This document shows positions 1-11,785 of a stretch of DNA of 64,000 nt, piece after piece. This DNA is from Ornithodoros turicata. Lineage: Eukaryota > Arthropoda > Arachnida > Ixodida > Argasidae. The notes under the pieces were generated by a model, which was not told the origin of the DNA, made no database searches, and was given only the letters and a program-made list of their open reading frames with translations. The translations under genes and the position numbers were made by a program. Positions within the stretch are counted from its first letter, which is position 1; each line of letters begins with the position of its first letter. The stretch spans positions 372,001 through 436,000 of the forward strand of contig NW_026999353.1 of assembly GCF_037126465.1 (NCBI RefSeq), given 5' to 3'.

Positions 1-260
1 TCCTGAGAGGAAACAGCTCAACCCATTTCGTGAAATGATCAGTAACCACAAACAGATACTGGTTACCTCTAGGACTACGGGGAAATGGTCCCATCACATC
101 ACAAGCAACTATCTGCCAGGGCCTATTGCTCTGAACAGGCTGTAAGCGCCCAGGGGGTAAACCACCACGAGGTTTTGCTATCTGGCATATCGGACAAGTA
201 CGAACATACTTAGTTACGTCCTGCCTCATTCCTGGCCATATCGCAACACGACATAACTTT
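1..260 (-). pseudogene. pol: Ty3/gypsy integrase, partial at window edge
   Basis: The minus strand encodes the zinc-binding CPICQ motif followed by the start of the catalytic core (DVMGPFPRSPRGNQYLFVV, first catalytic Asp). The rest lies outside the window. The stretch 260-480 links RNase H to integrase and shows only broken frames. Confidence 0.8.
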
Positions 261-483
261 TCATAAGTTTTCCTGCCACTGCTGTGACCTGAAAACTGAC
301 CTGCTGTGACCGTATGAAAGACTTACGCAACTTCCGTGGCACCACGACTCTGTATGGGGATGAGCCGTCATCGTCATCCGACTGGGGTATGTATCTGAAC
401 AGGATGGCATCCTCGCCCAGCAGATAGGAGTCGTGCCGTCCGTCAGTCGTTCCGGTGCCTGTCGAGTCCTGCTCAGCTAACCA

Positions 484-1225
484 TTAAGACACCCGCTGAC
501 AAAGGCCGTCCGCTCTCTGAGCGTCCAGTAGCTGCTGTCTCTTCACGACCGTGCCCCAAGGCGAAGATACGTCTCGTGCCACTTGTGCTGCTGCCAGGAG
601 CTGGGAAGGCGCCTCTGGACCTTCCTCCCCCCCCCCCCCCGGTAGAAGCGCACGGGAAAGCGCGGCTGTTACCACATTCGTTGAGCCCCGCCTGTACCCC
701 ACGCTGAAGGAGTAGCCTTGTAGCGTCAGGGCCCACCTGGCAAGACATCCAGATGGGTTGTGGAGCCGCTGCAGCCAAGAAAGTGCCTGGTGGTCAGTCT
801 GGACGGTGAAAGTGGTGCCGTCCAGGTACAGATCAAACTTCATGAGAGCGAAGATGATCGCCAAGCATTCCTTTTCCGTGACGGAGTAATTCCGTTCTGC
901 CGGATTCAGCGTGCGACTTTCAAAAGCCACTAGACAGAGAATACCGTCATGCTCCTGCAAGAGAACTTCGCCAACACCATAATCGCTAGCATCTGTTTCC
1001 ACAACAAACGGTTTATTCAGGCCAAGCAAATATAGCCTGGCCGTATTAGCGATTGCGTGAGAAAGAGCTCGAAAGGATCGTTCCTGCTCTTCTCCCCACT
1101 GCCAGCGTGTATCGTTGCGCAACAACTGGTTAAGCGGCTTCGCTAGCTCAGCACAGTTACGAATGAATTGTCTGTAGAAACCAACCATACACAAGAAACG
1201 CTGCAAGGCTTTTACATTACTGGGA
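484..1225 (-). pseudogene. pol: Ty3/gypsy RT thumb plus RNase H
   Basis: One open frame of about 250 codons starts in the RT thumb (LQRFLCMVGFYRQFI) and runs through RNase H. Three acidic landmarks of RNase HI are visible in order: ETDASDYGVG, VTEKECLAII and QTDHQALSWL. The C terminus reads into a glycine-rich stretch encoded by a poly-C tract near 627-641, where length errors are likely. The domain itself looks intact, but it is cut off from the upstream RT frame. Confidence 0.85.
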
Positions 1226-1960
1226 ACCGGATACTCCATATCGCCTTTAGCTTGTCATCGCTAGGACTGATGGTTCCTGTGTCCACCATGAAGCCGAGCA
1301 GGCTGATCCTAGGCGATGCCAGCTGCACCTTGCGGGGGTTGATGGCTAGCCCCGCCTGCTTCATCCTTGCAAGGACGATTGAAAGGTGTTCCAAGTGTTC
1401 CTGAAAGCTTCTGGAAAACACTACGACATCATCCATGTACGCCATCCTGAAGTTATACTTTGCATCTCCCAATACGGTATCCATTAGCCGTTGGAAACTG
1501 GCGGGAGAGTTACACAGACCGAAAGGCATCCGTACAAACTCAAACAAACTCAAACAAACCCCCATGACAGGTAAAGGTTGTTTTCGGGACATCCCCTGGG
1601 GCAACTTGGATTTGCAAAAACCCTCTACTACAATCAAGCGTTGAGAACACTGTAGCGTGGCCCAGGGAACACATGATTGACTCGATGGACGGAAACGGGT
1701 AAGAGTCCCTTACAGTTATGCATTAAGTCGACGGTAGTCGACGCATAACCTAGCCGTCCCATCACGTTTCAGAGCCAGGACAACGGGAAATGCCCAAGGG
1801 CTCTATGACTTTCAACTGCACCGGTTTGGAGCATTTCATCAAGAGCAGCGTCTAACAAAGCATGCTTATGCACACTCAGTGGTCTCGGATTACAACGCCA
1901 GGGTCTATGATATGCTGTAACACAGACGACTTACCGGGTTTCTCCGTGAAGACACTGTCA
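1212..1960 (-). pseudogene. pol: Ty3/gypsy reverse transcriptase (several frameshifts and stops)
   Basis: The palm is clear in one frame between 1,637 and 1,212: FEFVRMPFGLCNSPASFQRLM followed by MAYMDDVVVFS, the YxDD catalytic box of gypsy polymerases. Upstream, between about 1,960 and 1,640, fragments of the fingers region can be read only by changing frame and passing stops. A further frame change near 1,225 separates the palm from the thumb and RNase H. The gap at 1,998-2,290 is the protease-polymerase linker in poor condition. Confidence 0.85.
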
Positions 1961-2469
1961 AACTGCCGCAGTACTTGTAGTATATTAATGTGACTCTTTA
2001 GCGATGTTGTCGCTCGTATAAAATCGCTTCTAACTGGCGCTGCTCCGCAGAGGAGAAAAACACGACTGTTCTCTTAGGAAGACAGAAGAACACTACTTTA
2101 TTGTACAACAGACGGAAATAGAAGTGCGTACATTGGGAGATATCACCAAGTCCAATTCGGTTAACGTCACGTTCCAGGCCCCAACTTCCCGCGTATTCGG
2201 TTACATACGCGGTCTTCTGTTTATGTCTGGCCCTTAAGGGGTCGTCTAACAAGTGTCCGTTCGATTCGTTCGTTGTTTCGTTTTTGTATTAGTACTTGTT
2301 CAAGCTGACGGCGTTCTTCCTCAGGACCATGGAATGACCCCAAGACAGTCGGGAACGGAGAGTGTTCAACGGAAGTCGCAGCAGCTTGCTGAGCTGAACT
2401 GTCTTCCTGTGCCACGGCAGGGAAAAAATCTTGCCGATCCGTGGTAAACGTATCCTCCATTGGGCAGGT

Positions 2470-2813
2470 TCAGCCCCAACTTCTGCCGGATGATGAAGTC
2501 CCTGCCCAGGATAATAGGCACTGCGAGGCCGGGAAGGTGGACGAAGCGCTGCTTTCGTCGTCTGCCATCCAAGCACAACCAGAGTGCTAGTCTGTGCTGG
2601 AATGACGTCATCGGAAGCAAGGCGTAGGGAAACTTCCGTCGTCTGCAGGAACACGTGTCTAGATAGGCAGTGCTCGTAAACACAGTCACCGATAAGCGAG
2701 AGCATAGCTCCAGTGTCGATAAGGGCGATGTAATCTTTACCCAAAATTTGAACAGCAATGTTTCGTTCGATATCCTGATTGTTATCCCGGACAGAAAAAG
2801 CAAAAGAAGCCAA
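2470..2813 (-). pseudogene. Ty3/gypsy aspartic protease (frameshifted)
   Basis: The N-terminal half shows ALIDTGAMLSLI, the Asp-Thr/Ser-Gly active-site signature of retropepsins, about 35 residues into the open frame. The second half, VPIILGRDFI, is the conserved ILG-x-D-F element near the protease C terminus but is read in a different frame, so an indel near 2,560 breaks the domain. It lies directly downstream of the gag zinc knuckle and upstream of the polymerase, as expected. Confidence 0.8.
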
Positions 2814-2902
2814 AGCGTCTCCGTTTTTTATCTTGCTGCTTGCAAAGCCAGCTTTTGAATGATTAGGGCCAGTGGTAACTGCCGACGTCGCTGAGCGAGC
2901 GT

Positions 2903-4079
2903 TCAGTGACGTCGGCCTCGGTCGTTTCTCGTTTGCAAATTATGGGAATTCCGTCTGCCACGCGGGCAGTCCCGACGAAAATGGTCGGGGCTGCCACAAC
3001 TCCAACAGCCAGCGGACGTTCTGCGCTCTTGTCGCGGAAGGTACCGCTGTTCTTGGGTTCCCGTGCGCTGCTCCCCAAAGCTTCGGGTCGCGCTTGGTCT
3101 AGCAGGATGCAGTCCCGCTGGGGTCACCCTTCGCTCATAACTAAAGGGGACAAGTTGCCGGTGGGATGACTCCGCAATGTAAGGGTTACGGTAGCTGTCA
3201 TCCAGACTCACCGCAGGAGAGTGCTCAACCGGGGCCACACACGCGCAACGCGGTTCCAAGACCTCTTCGGGTGGTGGCGGGGGCCGATACTCGGCTTCTG
3301 TCAGGAGGTCGCCTTGTATAGTACGAGCCTCCTGGGCCAACGCTTCTAGACTATTAAAGCTCTGGGCTCGGAGATAGGACCGGAAGCGCGTGTGGCATTG
3401 TCGGATTGCCCATGCCACCCGTTGTTCCTCTGGAGCGGTGGGATCTGCTCTCTTGTACAGTTCTTGTAAGAAATTCCAATAGGCTGTCACTGGGGTGTTG
3501 AGTTCGCCTACGTAATTTCTCTGGGATACGGTATTCGTAATCCGGTGGAAGGAATTCGTTCTTGAACCGCTGCTGGAAGTCCCGCAAGGACTTAAACTTC
3601 GACTGCAGCCGAAGCTAGCGTGCGGCATCTCCGATTAGGGCAACCTGCAGGACGCGTTCTAGCAGAACTTCCTCCGAGATTCCCATGCCAGTCTGATAGG
3701 CTGTCAGGTCATCTAGGAAGTCTGCGACCGTCTTTTTGTCTGAGTATCCGGAAAAGGTGGGGACGGGTACAGAGAGTCGTAATGGCGCTTGAGCCTGTGG
3801 CTGCGAAACAAACCCGGCTGCAAGGCGTTGCGTCGTCAACGTACAGAGCTCTGTTATGCGTGTCAGTGGCTTTGTCGTTACTGCAGGGTTTGGCTGCGGC
3901 ATTGCAGATACCTCAGCCAACGTACCTTGTGGCGGCACCCCCGCCGGTGCTTTCCCATCACCGACCGGTCCTGTCGGCTCGACTTGTACCGGGAGTCCGT
4001 AGCGGACACCGCTACGTAGAAGGTGTCCGCGCGGCGGGGAACGCTCCATTTCCAAGAGGTGACAGCAACTGAAAAACAC
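2903..4079 (-). pseudogene. gag: Ty3/gypsy gag (frameshifted) with CCHC zinc knuckle
   Basis: The structural polyprotein of the element. The 5' part (about 4,079-3,615) carries a capsid-like start with the motif VPTFSGYSDKKTVADFLDDL; the middle (about 3,587-3,354) and the 3' part continue in other frames, so at least two frameshifts separate them. Near 2,980 a Cys-His box of the form CWSCGSPDHFRRDC (CX2CX4HX4C) follows an arginine-rich stretch, as in retroelement nucleocapsids. It lies between the LTR/PBS and the protease. The copy cannot make a full Gag; open stretches on the opposite strand here are shadows. Confidence 0.8.
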
Positions 4080-4237
4080 TCACAAGACGACACAAAACCC
4101 AAGGCACAAACGTGCAACTCCCCCCCAAAAAACTGATAAAAGATGAAATGAACACTCCCATGCTGATGAATACTAGGCACCGAGAACGCCTGGGCTGCGT
4201 GCCCCCCGCCACCGAACGGACGACCCGGTTCCGAAAA

Positions 4238-4249
4238 CGTTCGGCGCCA
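4238..4249 (-). other. Candidate tRNA primer-binding site
   Basis: Two bases after the LTR end the minus strand reads TGGCGCCGAACG. It begins with TGG, the complement of a tRNA CCA end, and resembles binding sites of lysine-tRNA type with one C missing. The primer identity is an inference. Confidence 0.45.
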
Positions 4250-4251
4250 AT

Positions 4252-4536
4252 TGTGGGAACCAAGGTTCCCACTCTCGGGGCGTCGGCCCGTCCGTCCAGC
4301 AACCAAGGAAACGCAGCACAGCCAAATAACCAAGGAACAGAAAAGGTTTATTACCAATAGCAGAATAAGTCGTGGCCTCCAGCCCGTACAACCGTTGAAA
4401 ACCCAACTCCCGTTTTCGGGAAACCTGCTCCCTTTTAAAGTGTTACAGAAGCGCCCTCACGGTGTTGTTAAAGCACGTGCCTTCAAGCCCGTTATCTGGC
4501 CCGATATCACACGGCCTCGAAATGCATTGCCACACA
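4252..4536 (-). repeat. Probable 5' LTR of the Ty3/gypsy element
   Basis: On the minus strand the segment opens with TGTGTGG near 4,536 and closes with CCCACA at 4,252, a TG...CA pair with short inverted termini. It contains a TTTTAAAAG box near 4,435 and an AATAAA signal near 4,350, in the order expected of an LTR. It is directly followed by a primer-binding-site-like sequence. The partner LTR is not in the window, so the outer boundary is inferred only from the TG terminus. Confidence 0.5.
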
Positions 4537-4539
4537 TGT

Positions 4540-5539
4540 AAACAAAACCCACGACAGCCTAAAGTTGAAAATTAGATCAACTGCAGTTATTACATATAGC
4601 GCCTTGCAGATGAATATGACAGAAGATAGGCTATAGACTCAGAAATAAATGGTATATACAATTATAATAGGAGTCAGGTGGTACATGCAACATCAAAATG
4701 GAAATGTAGTTCTGCGATACCGTAGCATGAACGCATTGACATATTGTACATGGCCACATGACAGTTGTCAACTACTGAAAATAAAGTTAGCTTGCGTTAA
4801 CAGATTTACAGATTTCTGCAGCCAGTGCAGCCGTTTATATCCACACCAGCACGTGGAAGAACATGCACCCATGATAACAGTAGCTATCATGTTTTTACGT
4901 TATTGACAGCTGTCGTACGACCGCATAGCTCTTTGGGGCTCATGTGTTCACTGCGGATTTGATGACAGCAGTAAAGCAGGGTGAACAAGCACCCATGTTA
5001 CACTAGCTCTCCTTCTTTTACGTTGTTGATTGCTGTGATATGGCCACAGAATATATCCATGTGCTCATGTGTTCAGTATGAATATAGCGCAAAACAAAAG
5101 GTTTTCCTTTTGTGTCTCCTGAAGCTCAAGGCTTTTCTTTCTGACAAAAATTCATGCAGGCTGCTCTGCATCCTTTTGTGAGTAGGACTGTTAAAAATTA
5201 CTCGACGACACTGCAGCTTTACACTGGTGTGATCACCAATATGACGCACCATTATCCTTCCAATGTGCATATGTGTAGTACATCACTGTACTTTCAATTA
5301 CGTTACAACTTGTTCTCCTTGCACCGGAGTACAGAATGTGGGAATACTACGGTAACAAAGTTCGGATGTAACTAGGAGTGTGTCATCAGCGTTATGACAA
5401 ACGATTTTAACATCTATGGATCTGTCACACGAAACAGTGCCTGAATGCTGTTGCAATAGAGACACCATGACGTACATTTACTGCTGGAAAGCTTCGTTCC
5501 ATCACATCATCACCAGGAAAGTATGTGCCATCTCGTGCA
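4540..5539. other. AT-rich stretch without recognised features
   Basis: No family, RNA gene or convincing exon recognised. Open frames are below 90 codons and have no familiar motif. Confidence 0.5.
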
Positions 5540-5569
5540 TACACTCTAAAAATGGTGACACTTTTGTGA

Positions 5570-5617
5570 CGCGTTGCAAGCGTCACTTTTTGCAAAAAAG
5601 TGACGCTTGCAACGCGC
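5570..5617. repeat. Subterminal hairpin, ~22-bp stem
   Basis: GCGTTGCAAGCGTCACTTTTT is followed after two to three bases by its inverse. It lies just inside the left end of the 5,542-7,765 element and is probably part of its fold. Confidence 0.8.
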
Positions 5618-5717
5618 TTTGCTCAAGTGTCACTCCCAGACGCTTTGTGTTCCTTTTTTGCTTTTTGAAGCATTTGTCACGAGAGCTCCCGCAACAAGTG
5701 TCACAAAAAACGTCGCA

Positions 5718-5963
5718 CACTCTAAAAACAGGGCTTCACCGCATAGCACGCCGAAGGCCAACCATGGTACAGAATGATGCATTTATCACCGTTGGTTAGC
5801 TGAAAACAGGAGGCGCAAGCCTTTTTAGGACACTTATGCAGTTATGATAAGTGTCCCGAAATGGCTTAGCCTCGCGTTTTCAACAAACCAACAGTGATGA
5901 AGACATCGATCTGTACAATGGTGGCCGTCGGCGTGCTATGCGATGAGCTCTGTGTTTAAAGTG
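5718..5963. mobile_element. Foldback MITE nested in the larger element, 246 bp
   Basis: The unit opens with CACTCTAAAAACAGGGC and closes with the imperfect inverse ending AAAGTG. The inverted homology extends inward for almost the whole length (GCATAGCACGCCG, GTTGGTT, GAAAAC, AGGACACTTAT), so the unit folds into a long hairpin with its axis near 5,840. It shares the CACTCTAAAAA terminus with the larger element around it, which suggests mobilisation by the same transposase. Confidence 0.75.
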
Positions 5964-7740
5964 CAGGTGGTGTCGTGGTCACGACTGTGCTGGTGGTGCT
6001 AGCGAAAGGGCTTGCGGTTGTCGGCCTCACAGAGATGCCGACTGTGCTGCTTGGGGTATTTCCTGGGTTTCCCTCAGATACTTTGAGCCATATGATGTCG
6101 GCACAGAACGCACATTCCCCCACGGCGTCAGTCGTGACGTTGCCCTCGTGGTCCAACATCGCCTAGTTGCATAAAAGTTGAGTGTATTGTCTCAATCTCA
6201 ATCTTGACAATCTTGGTAGTGCATTGAGTGCGCTCCCACGAGCCCACACGGGGAAGGAGCCAAAGCGTCCGAGACAGCACGAGACAGAATATGAGGCAGC
6301 TACTTAACTTTTATGCAGAAGACTCTCCGAATGTGGCTCTATAAACTTCAGAGATGAGTGAAACATGCAGCGGACACTGACACCTGATGTGCTCGTATGT
6401 GGAAGGCACGCTCACATGCTAGGGGAAAGGGGTGAAAAGAGAAACATTTTATTTCAGAATCGATACACTGCGAGGTAATCGCGCGGCAAGCACGGAGTTC
6501 AAGACCCTCCTGGTTGCTTGATTCCGTAGAACTCCGACTAAGATGGCAATCGTTGCTCGAACTGCATCTCGAAATACAGGGGTGTCCTGAAGGGAAGCAT
6601 GGTAACTGAATAATTAGCAAAACAGCTTCATTTGCGCTTGCGTTGGCGACTCACACGCTATTCTGAAATTTCCTAATAGGCGTTCTGCAGGTCCTAAACA
6701 TAAGTGGTCAGTTTAGATCACGACACATTAAAAAAGATAAGTGAAGACAAACGAAATGTAGAACGTAATCGGAAGAAACGGCGCAATGAAGTACGAAAAA
6801 AAAACATGCCGCAAAGCCTCCATTCTCGGCAGCTACTAAAAAACCTTTGAATTTATCTCCATCGCTGTAACTTGCGATTTCGGATGTCAAAGAATTATGC
6901 CGCACAGATGCACTGGTGAAAGACGCTCATTACGCGAATACGCGTCGTGCCCGTGGTGCAGACGCGCGGATGCGATTGTCTGCTTGGTAACAATTTCACA
7001 TGCATAAAGTCAAGTATTTCCTAATGCTTTAGGGAAAGCAATGTGGGGTTTCCGAAAGTGTGCTCGCGTTCGACAGGGGGCAGAGACACAGAGACAATGC
7101 GGCACATTTTGCTCCAATTTATCCTCCAGCCTCCCTGTATTCACATGATTCCATTGCGTTCGTCGTTTCGAAAAGAAAACAAATCCCAAAGAACTTACCG
7201 ATACGTCCGTGCTTCACTGAAGGATGCCCTAACATGATGCACCATCCTGCCGTGCACACGCATGTGAACGGTATGACCTTATATATGACAGGCACTAGCA
7301 TAGGTCATACGCACAGATTCCTCGAGATGTTCCAGTAACATCAACGTCTGAGTCGTCACAGTATTCCCGAAAGCGAGTTAAATAAGCTACATTAGCAGAT
7401 AAAACCGGACGCGAGAAAACTCGTGAGCGTCCTCGCTTGAACTGGCCTAAGACTTGCCCATTGTTGGTAGCTGAATGAGAAAACATAGAGATCCGAAGCG
7501 TTCAAAAAGCGAAAATATCAAACCATGTGTCACGGGCAACGGCCGCAGCTGCGGCAAGTGTCACAACTCCAGTGTTCAAACGCCCTCCCAGGCTTCAGTA
7601 ATCATCTACGACACCTCAGCCACTTCGGTGGCAACAAAAACGCGTTTCCGGTAACTGTATATGGACTAAGTTCGCTCTGTGACACATTCGAAATCCAAGT
7701 TTGGGCTCGCCCCAAAGTGTCACACCAATTCCACGTGTCA
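5964..7740. other. Interior of the 2.2-kb element, no gene recognised
   Basis: No transposase motif found. A short stretch near 6,010-6,030 (GTTGTCGGCCTCACAGAG) recurs at about 30,208-30,225, which points to a dispersed repeat of unknown type. Confidence 0.4.
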
Positions 7741-7767
7741 CTAAAGTGTCACCGTTTTTAGAGTGTA

Positions 7768-9954
7768 CTGCTTTGACTGCATGCATGGCAATGCCTGTGA
7801 AGCATGATTGTACATATATGTGTCACACCTGGTTACTTATTTTGTTACAGGTGAGCAGTTCTTCCATGCCATCCCCAACAAAAATCATGTTTGCGTAAGA
7901 GCTAGCTCCACTATAGGTTCAGAAATCTTGTGGTTGTGTGTGTGAAATTTTTCATTTCTTGTTAACGGGAAATTCATAGCACATCTGTTTCTTTTAGAAG
8001 CCTCATCTCCCCCTACATTTTCTGTGGCAGCCTTTGGTGTGCTAAAGTTCAGTAAAGTGGACCAAATTAATTACAATCTTGTCTTGTGTGCCGACGTAAT
8101 GCATATGCTCGGTATCTGTGAAACTGTTGCTTTGGGTGCTGGTATCTTGCAAACCATCTCCCATATGTCATGAATTAGTTTTCAGAAGTTGCCTGAAGAC
8201 AGTGTATGTTCATCACTCGTTACTGAAGTTAGGTGGTTAGTCATGCAGAGGCATCTATATTATTTTACTACGAATTCAGCATTGTGTCCCATATATCTGC
8301 TCCCAGACTTTGTCCTTGATGATGCAGTACACCATACTCACTACGTTAAAGTGCCCAGTTACCTAGATTTGTGCTGACACAATTGGATGAATATGTCAGG
8401 TTCTGTAAAATGACAACTATCAATGTGGCTCAAAAAAAAGATATGCAATCATGTAAATTTCAATAAAAATGATACAGCACATTGTGGCTAAGATGCACCT
8501 GATTTCAAGTTGCATTTGATTGATTTCAAGTTCATGTTATTTGCATTGTGTCCATTTTCCACTGCAAACTTCCTCTTACGGCATGATATAGATCAATACA
8601 GCAAAGGAGCAGACAATGATAAGTGCTGCTGCATGCTGTGGCAGTGAGATTCCATGCTAGAACGAGCGTCTCTAGGTGTGCCTTGCTATGATATTCTACT
8701 GTGTTGTTTCTCAAGAAATAGCACAATCCCTCAGTACAAAGGTGTACAGTCAAACTGCGTAACCACACAGTGCAGAAATGCACCCTGCGCAATAATTTTT
8801 ATTAACTTTATCATGTGTGCAAACAACTAAAATTACTCGAAGATGGCCACAAATACGGACGATACAAACATGTAAGCATCGAACGTCCATTTGTTGAGCT
8901 ACTTAAATTATCGTCTGTATTAAAGGACGTCTGCAATCTGAAGTAGAGCAAAGTAAAGTAAAGTAAAGCACGGAAAACTGGGAACAGTCTGAGGAGTATT
9001 GCATGACTGGGAAACAAAAAAAAAATGTCAAAGTGGTAAAGAGCTGCTGAAGTAAAAATTCAATAACAAGTTTACACAACCTTTCAGTGCCAACTGTCGT
9101 TGTCATGGCATCACACAGGCCTCTTATGTCATTTCACAGTCAAAGTTGAGTCATCTGTGTCAGACTGAAGTGATAACTAACTGCATCATTATGAATTTTT
9201 TTCGGAACAAGAAGCCTAAATTAAAAAAAAAATGAATAAGGAATGATTTCAAAGATCGTAGCGCATGACGCACTCGTCCGTATCGTCTTTCTTCTGTCCG
9301 CATCTTCTTGTTGTCATCATGAATTTGGACCAACTACCCCGCCTCATAAGCTTGTTTAGTGCATGATATGCTGTTGGCAGCCGTAATATAGCATGGCATG
9401 ACCTGTGGGGAGCTCTTAGGCATCGGTGGTGGTGATGGTTTGGCATATAATGGTGTGATGGTAATGCTAGTGAAATTGCTTACAATGCCTGCATTGAGTC
9501 GAGAGAGAACTTTTAGATAGAAAATAGATAGGAAATGGAGATACGACAGATAGATAGGAGAAAGAGATAAGTCCCCAACCAGGTGTGTGAAAGTGCTATA
9601 AGTGTATATGGCTTTATATGGCTATATATACGAAATAAGCACACATTTATTGAACAAAATATCTGCACATGCTTGTTTGTAGCTGATGTTGCCGCTGTTG
9701 TTGTGCGTCTTTTGTTTCGTACGTTCCTGTTTGCTCCGTCCTTGAAACACCACTACTGAAACCGGTATAAGAAATCCTTCTTTATGAGATATTTGGTTCA
9801 TTTTAACATCTATATTTTGTGTACATGGTCTCTATAAACTACAAATCCTGAATGGCTCGGACGCAGCGTAATGGCATTAAAGTGTGGCCGTTTATTTTAG
9901 CATTTATTACGTCTGTGATGTAAAGTGCATCATACCAGATGACGAGTAAGGACA
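7768..9954. other. AT-rich stretch without recognised genes
   Basis: Only simple sequence is evident: an AAAGT run near 8,946-8,967 and a degenerate GATA run near 9,517-9,567. No coding motif recognised. Confidence 0.5.
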
Positions 9955-10020
9955 AATATATACATATATAAGGATATATATATATATACATACATAAGGA
10001 TAATATATATATATACGCAT
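9955..10020. repeat. TA-rich microsatellite
   Basis: Interrupted (TA)n and ATACAT runs across about 65 bases. Confidence 0.85.
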
Positions 10021-10576
10021 GTTCCCATTTTGTGAAAATTCAGAGCAAGAGACAGTCAAAACCTAATGATGAACCTTTGCTGGCTGAACAGAACAATCAG
10101 TTTAGTGCTTAATGATTTATACAATAATCCTATATGCTGAAGTGCAGAAACAAATAAAAAGGGGTCAGCAGAGGTAAGCACAGCACCGCACTGACAGGGG
10201 GTTGCGACACTGGCAACCTCCACGCTCACAAGCAGGGACGCCCTAGGTAACATGACGAAAACAGCACTAAACAAACAGCGAAAAACACACACACAGGACG
10301 AGGACGTAAACAAGGCAGCATTCATCGTACTTTTCCGTATGAGTTGCACTCCAAAGACACACAGCCAGCAAAGAGATGCTCTAATGCGTTGCGGATTTGT
10401 GGCACGCATTGATTACCACGCCGATTTTTTAAAACTATGATACCGTAAAAGTTATGCGTGTAGGAGTCACGTGCAGAATAAGGCCACCCTTCCATCAATG
10501 TTCTTTCTGTTTACATAACCTACAGTGATCAAGCAGTTGCACACACGTTGCGAACATGACATCAGTCTCGAAAACG

Positions 10577-10840
10577 TATAAAAGACGCTGCTGGAACGCC
10601 GCATCAGTCGAGAGGCTAGCTTGATCGCTGCAGTTCACCACACAGATTGCACAACAGAGGATAAAACAGCGATGGTCGATGCGGATGAAGTTATTATAAA
10701 CGCAGCCACTATCGGCGACCGAACACCGAACAAAAGCACAACGTTCACCTGCGCGAGAAACACAGAGGTAGGCATAACCGCCGATTACCGACACCCGAAC
10801 TTTTCTTCCGCTAAGAACCTCATAATAAAAAAATAAATAA
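10577..10840 (+). promoter_or_regulatory. TATA-to-AATAAA segment, possible solo-LTR remnant
   Basis: TATAAAAG at about 10,577 is followed 25-30 bases later by CATCAGTC, an arthropod-initiator-like sequence, and about 250 bases later by AATAAATAAA. This is LTR-like order, but no matching termini or target duplication could be found, so the call is weak. Confidence 0.25.
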
Positions 10841-11097
10841 AACGAGAGCCTTCCTCTTCGCAAGTCTACTATTTCTGTCGTCTGTCTGTCGTCTGCTACT
10901 TTCTCCCTCCTCTCAACCATCTCATGACAATGTCAGTAGTGCGCATGCGTTATGATCAACCTTTGCTCAACAGCTCTTCATAGCCGGAGACATCGCGTGA
11001 CCCATTTAAACCCGACGTCACTAAACTAATGGTTCAAGTCGGCGGGTGAATACGGACTCTGCTGTTTCATGTTTTGGGTGAGTTTTTTCCTTCACAC

Positions 11098-11785
11098 AGA
11101 ATCACAACAAATTCCTGCCACTATTGGCTTTAATAAATATACTTCATCTTGTACTTTTCTGTATGATTGTCCACTGCATGTGCCTACTTGCATGTAAACT
11201 GCCCACTGCGCGGCTATTGTAACGAAAAAATGCTTGTGAAGTTGGCCCAGGTGTGATGGTAGCATCGCTTTGTTGTGTTGGCTGCGTGCATATCTATACT
11301 TGCATGTGAACCGCCCCCCGCACGGCTGTTGTAAGAAAAAAATAGGAATGAAGTCGGCCCAGTCGAAAAAAAAATTGAATGAAATGTGCCCAGGTGCGAC
11401 GCACCGTCGCTTGATAGGGTTACAAGTGTGCATGTCCCTACGTGCATGTAAACCGCCTACCACTCGGCTGTTGTATCGAAAAATTGTGAACGAAGTCGAC
11501 CCAGGCAGAAAAATTGCCAAAGAAGTTGGGCTGAGTGTGACGGTATCATCGCCTGGTGTGACAATGTGCATGTCCCTACTTGTGTGTAAACCACTGAGGC
11601 GCCACCTGAAAAAAAAATGCGAACAAAGTCGGCCCAGGTGGAAAAAAATGTGAATGAGGTCGGCCCAGGTGTGGCAGCATCGTCGCTTGATAGGGTTGCC
11701 AGTGTGCATGTCTATACTGGCAAGTGAACCGCCCGCCGCACTGCTGTTGCAACGAAAAAATGCCTGTGAAGTTGGCTCAGGTGCA
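11098..11785. repeat. Tandem array 1 of ~137-bp units
   Basis: Five diverged units begin at about 11,178, 11,287, 11,430, 11,567 and 11,704. Each opens with a TGCATGTCTATACTTGCATGT-like core, continues through AACCGCC...CGGCTGTTG and AAGTCGGCCCAGG, and ends with ATCGCTTGATAGGGTT. Successive units differ more from one another than from their counterparts in the array at 12,476. The array is preceded by a head containing TTTAATAAATATACTTC that recurs near 13,560. Confidence 0.85.

Larger units (their letters stand above)
1..4536 (-). mobile_element. Degenerate Ty3/gypsy LTR retrotransposon, 3' part outside window
   Basis: Read on the minus strand, this segment has the order LTR, primer-binding site, gag with a zinc knuckle, aspartic protease, reverse transcriptase, RNase H and integrase, which is the Ty3/gypsy order. 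Every domain is recognisable, but the reading frame changes several times and there are in-frame stops, so the copy is dead. It enters from the LTR near 4,536 and leaves the window inside the integrase at base 1; the second LTR must lie beyond the window. The clade cannot be settled without a tree. Confidence 0.88.
5542..7765. mobile_element. TA-flanked terminal-inverted-repeat element, ~2.2 kb
   Basis: The left end (from CACTCTAAAAATGGTGACAC) is repeated inverted at the right end with one mismatch in the first 23 bases. Both ends are flanked by TA (5,540-5,541 and 7,766-7,767), which suggests a TA target duplication as in Tc1/mariner-like elements. The interior near both ends is rich in GTGTCAC/GTGACAC motifs. 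No transposase is seen, so it would be non-autonomous. The superfamily is unknown, and a chance pairing of two related MITEs is an alternative. Confidence 0.55.

Noticed and set aside
473..778. Plus-strand open frame with a glycine run
   Set aside because: Shadow of the RNase H frame through a poly-C/poly-G tract.
3620..4072. Plus-strand open frame of 150 codons
   Set aside because: It lies opposite the minus-strand gag and has no motif of its own.
5956..6166. Small frames resembling a secreted or receptor exon
   Set aside because: No signal peptide or domain. The stretch lies within a mobile element and a short part recurs near 30,208, so a repeat is more likely.
10577..10928. Solo LTR
   Set aside because: TATA and AATAAA spacing is suggestive, but I found no TG...CA termini with a matching target duplication. 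Kept only as a weak regulatory segment.
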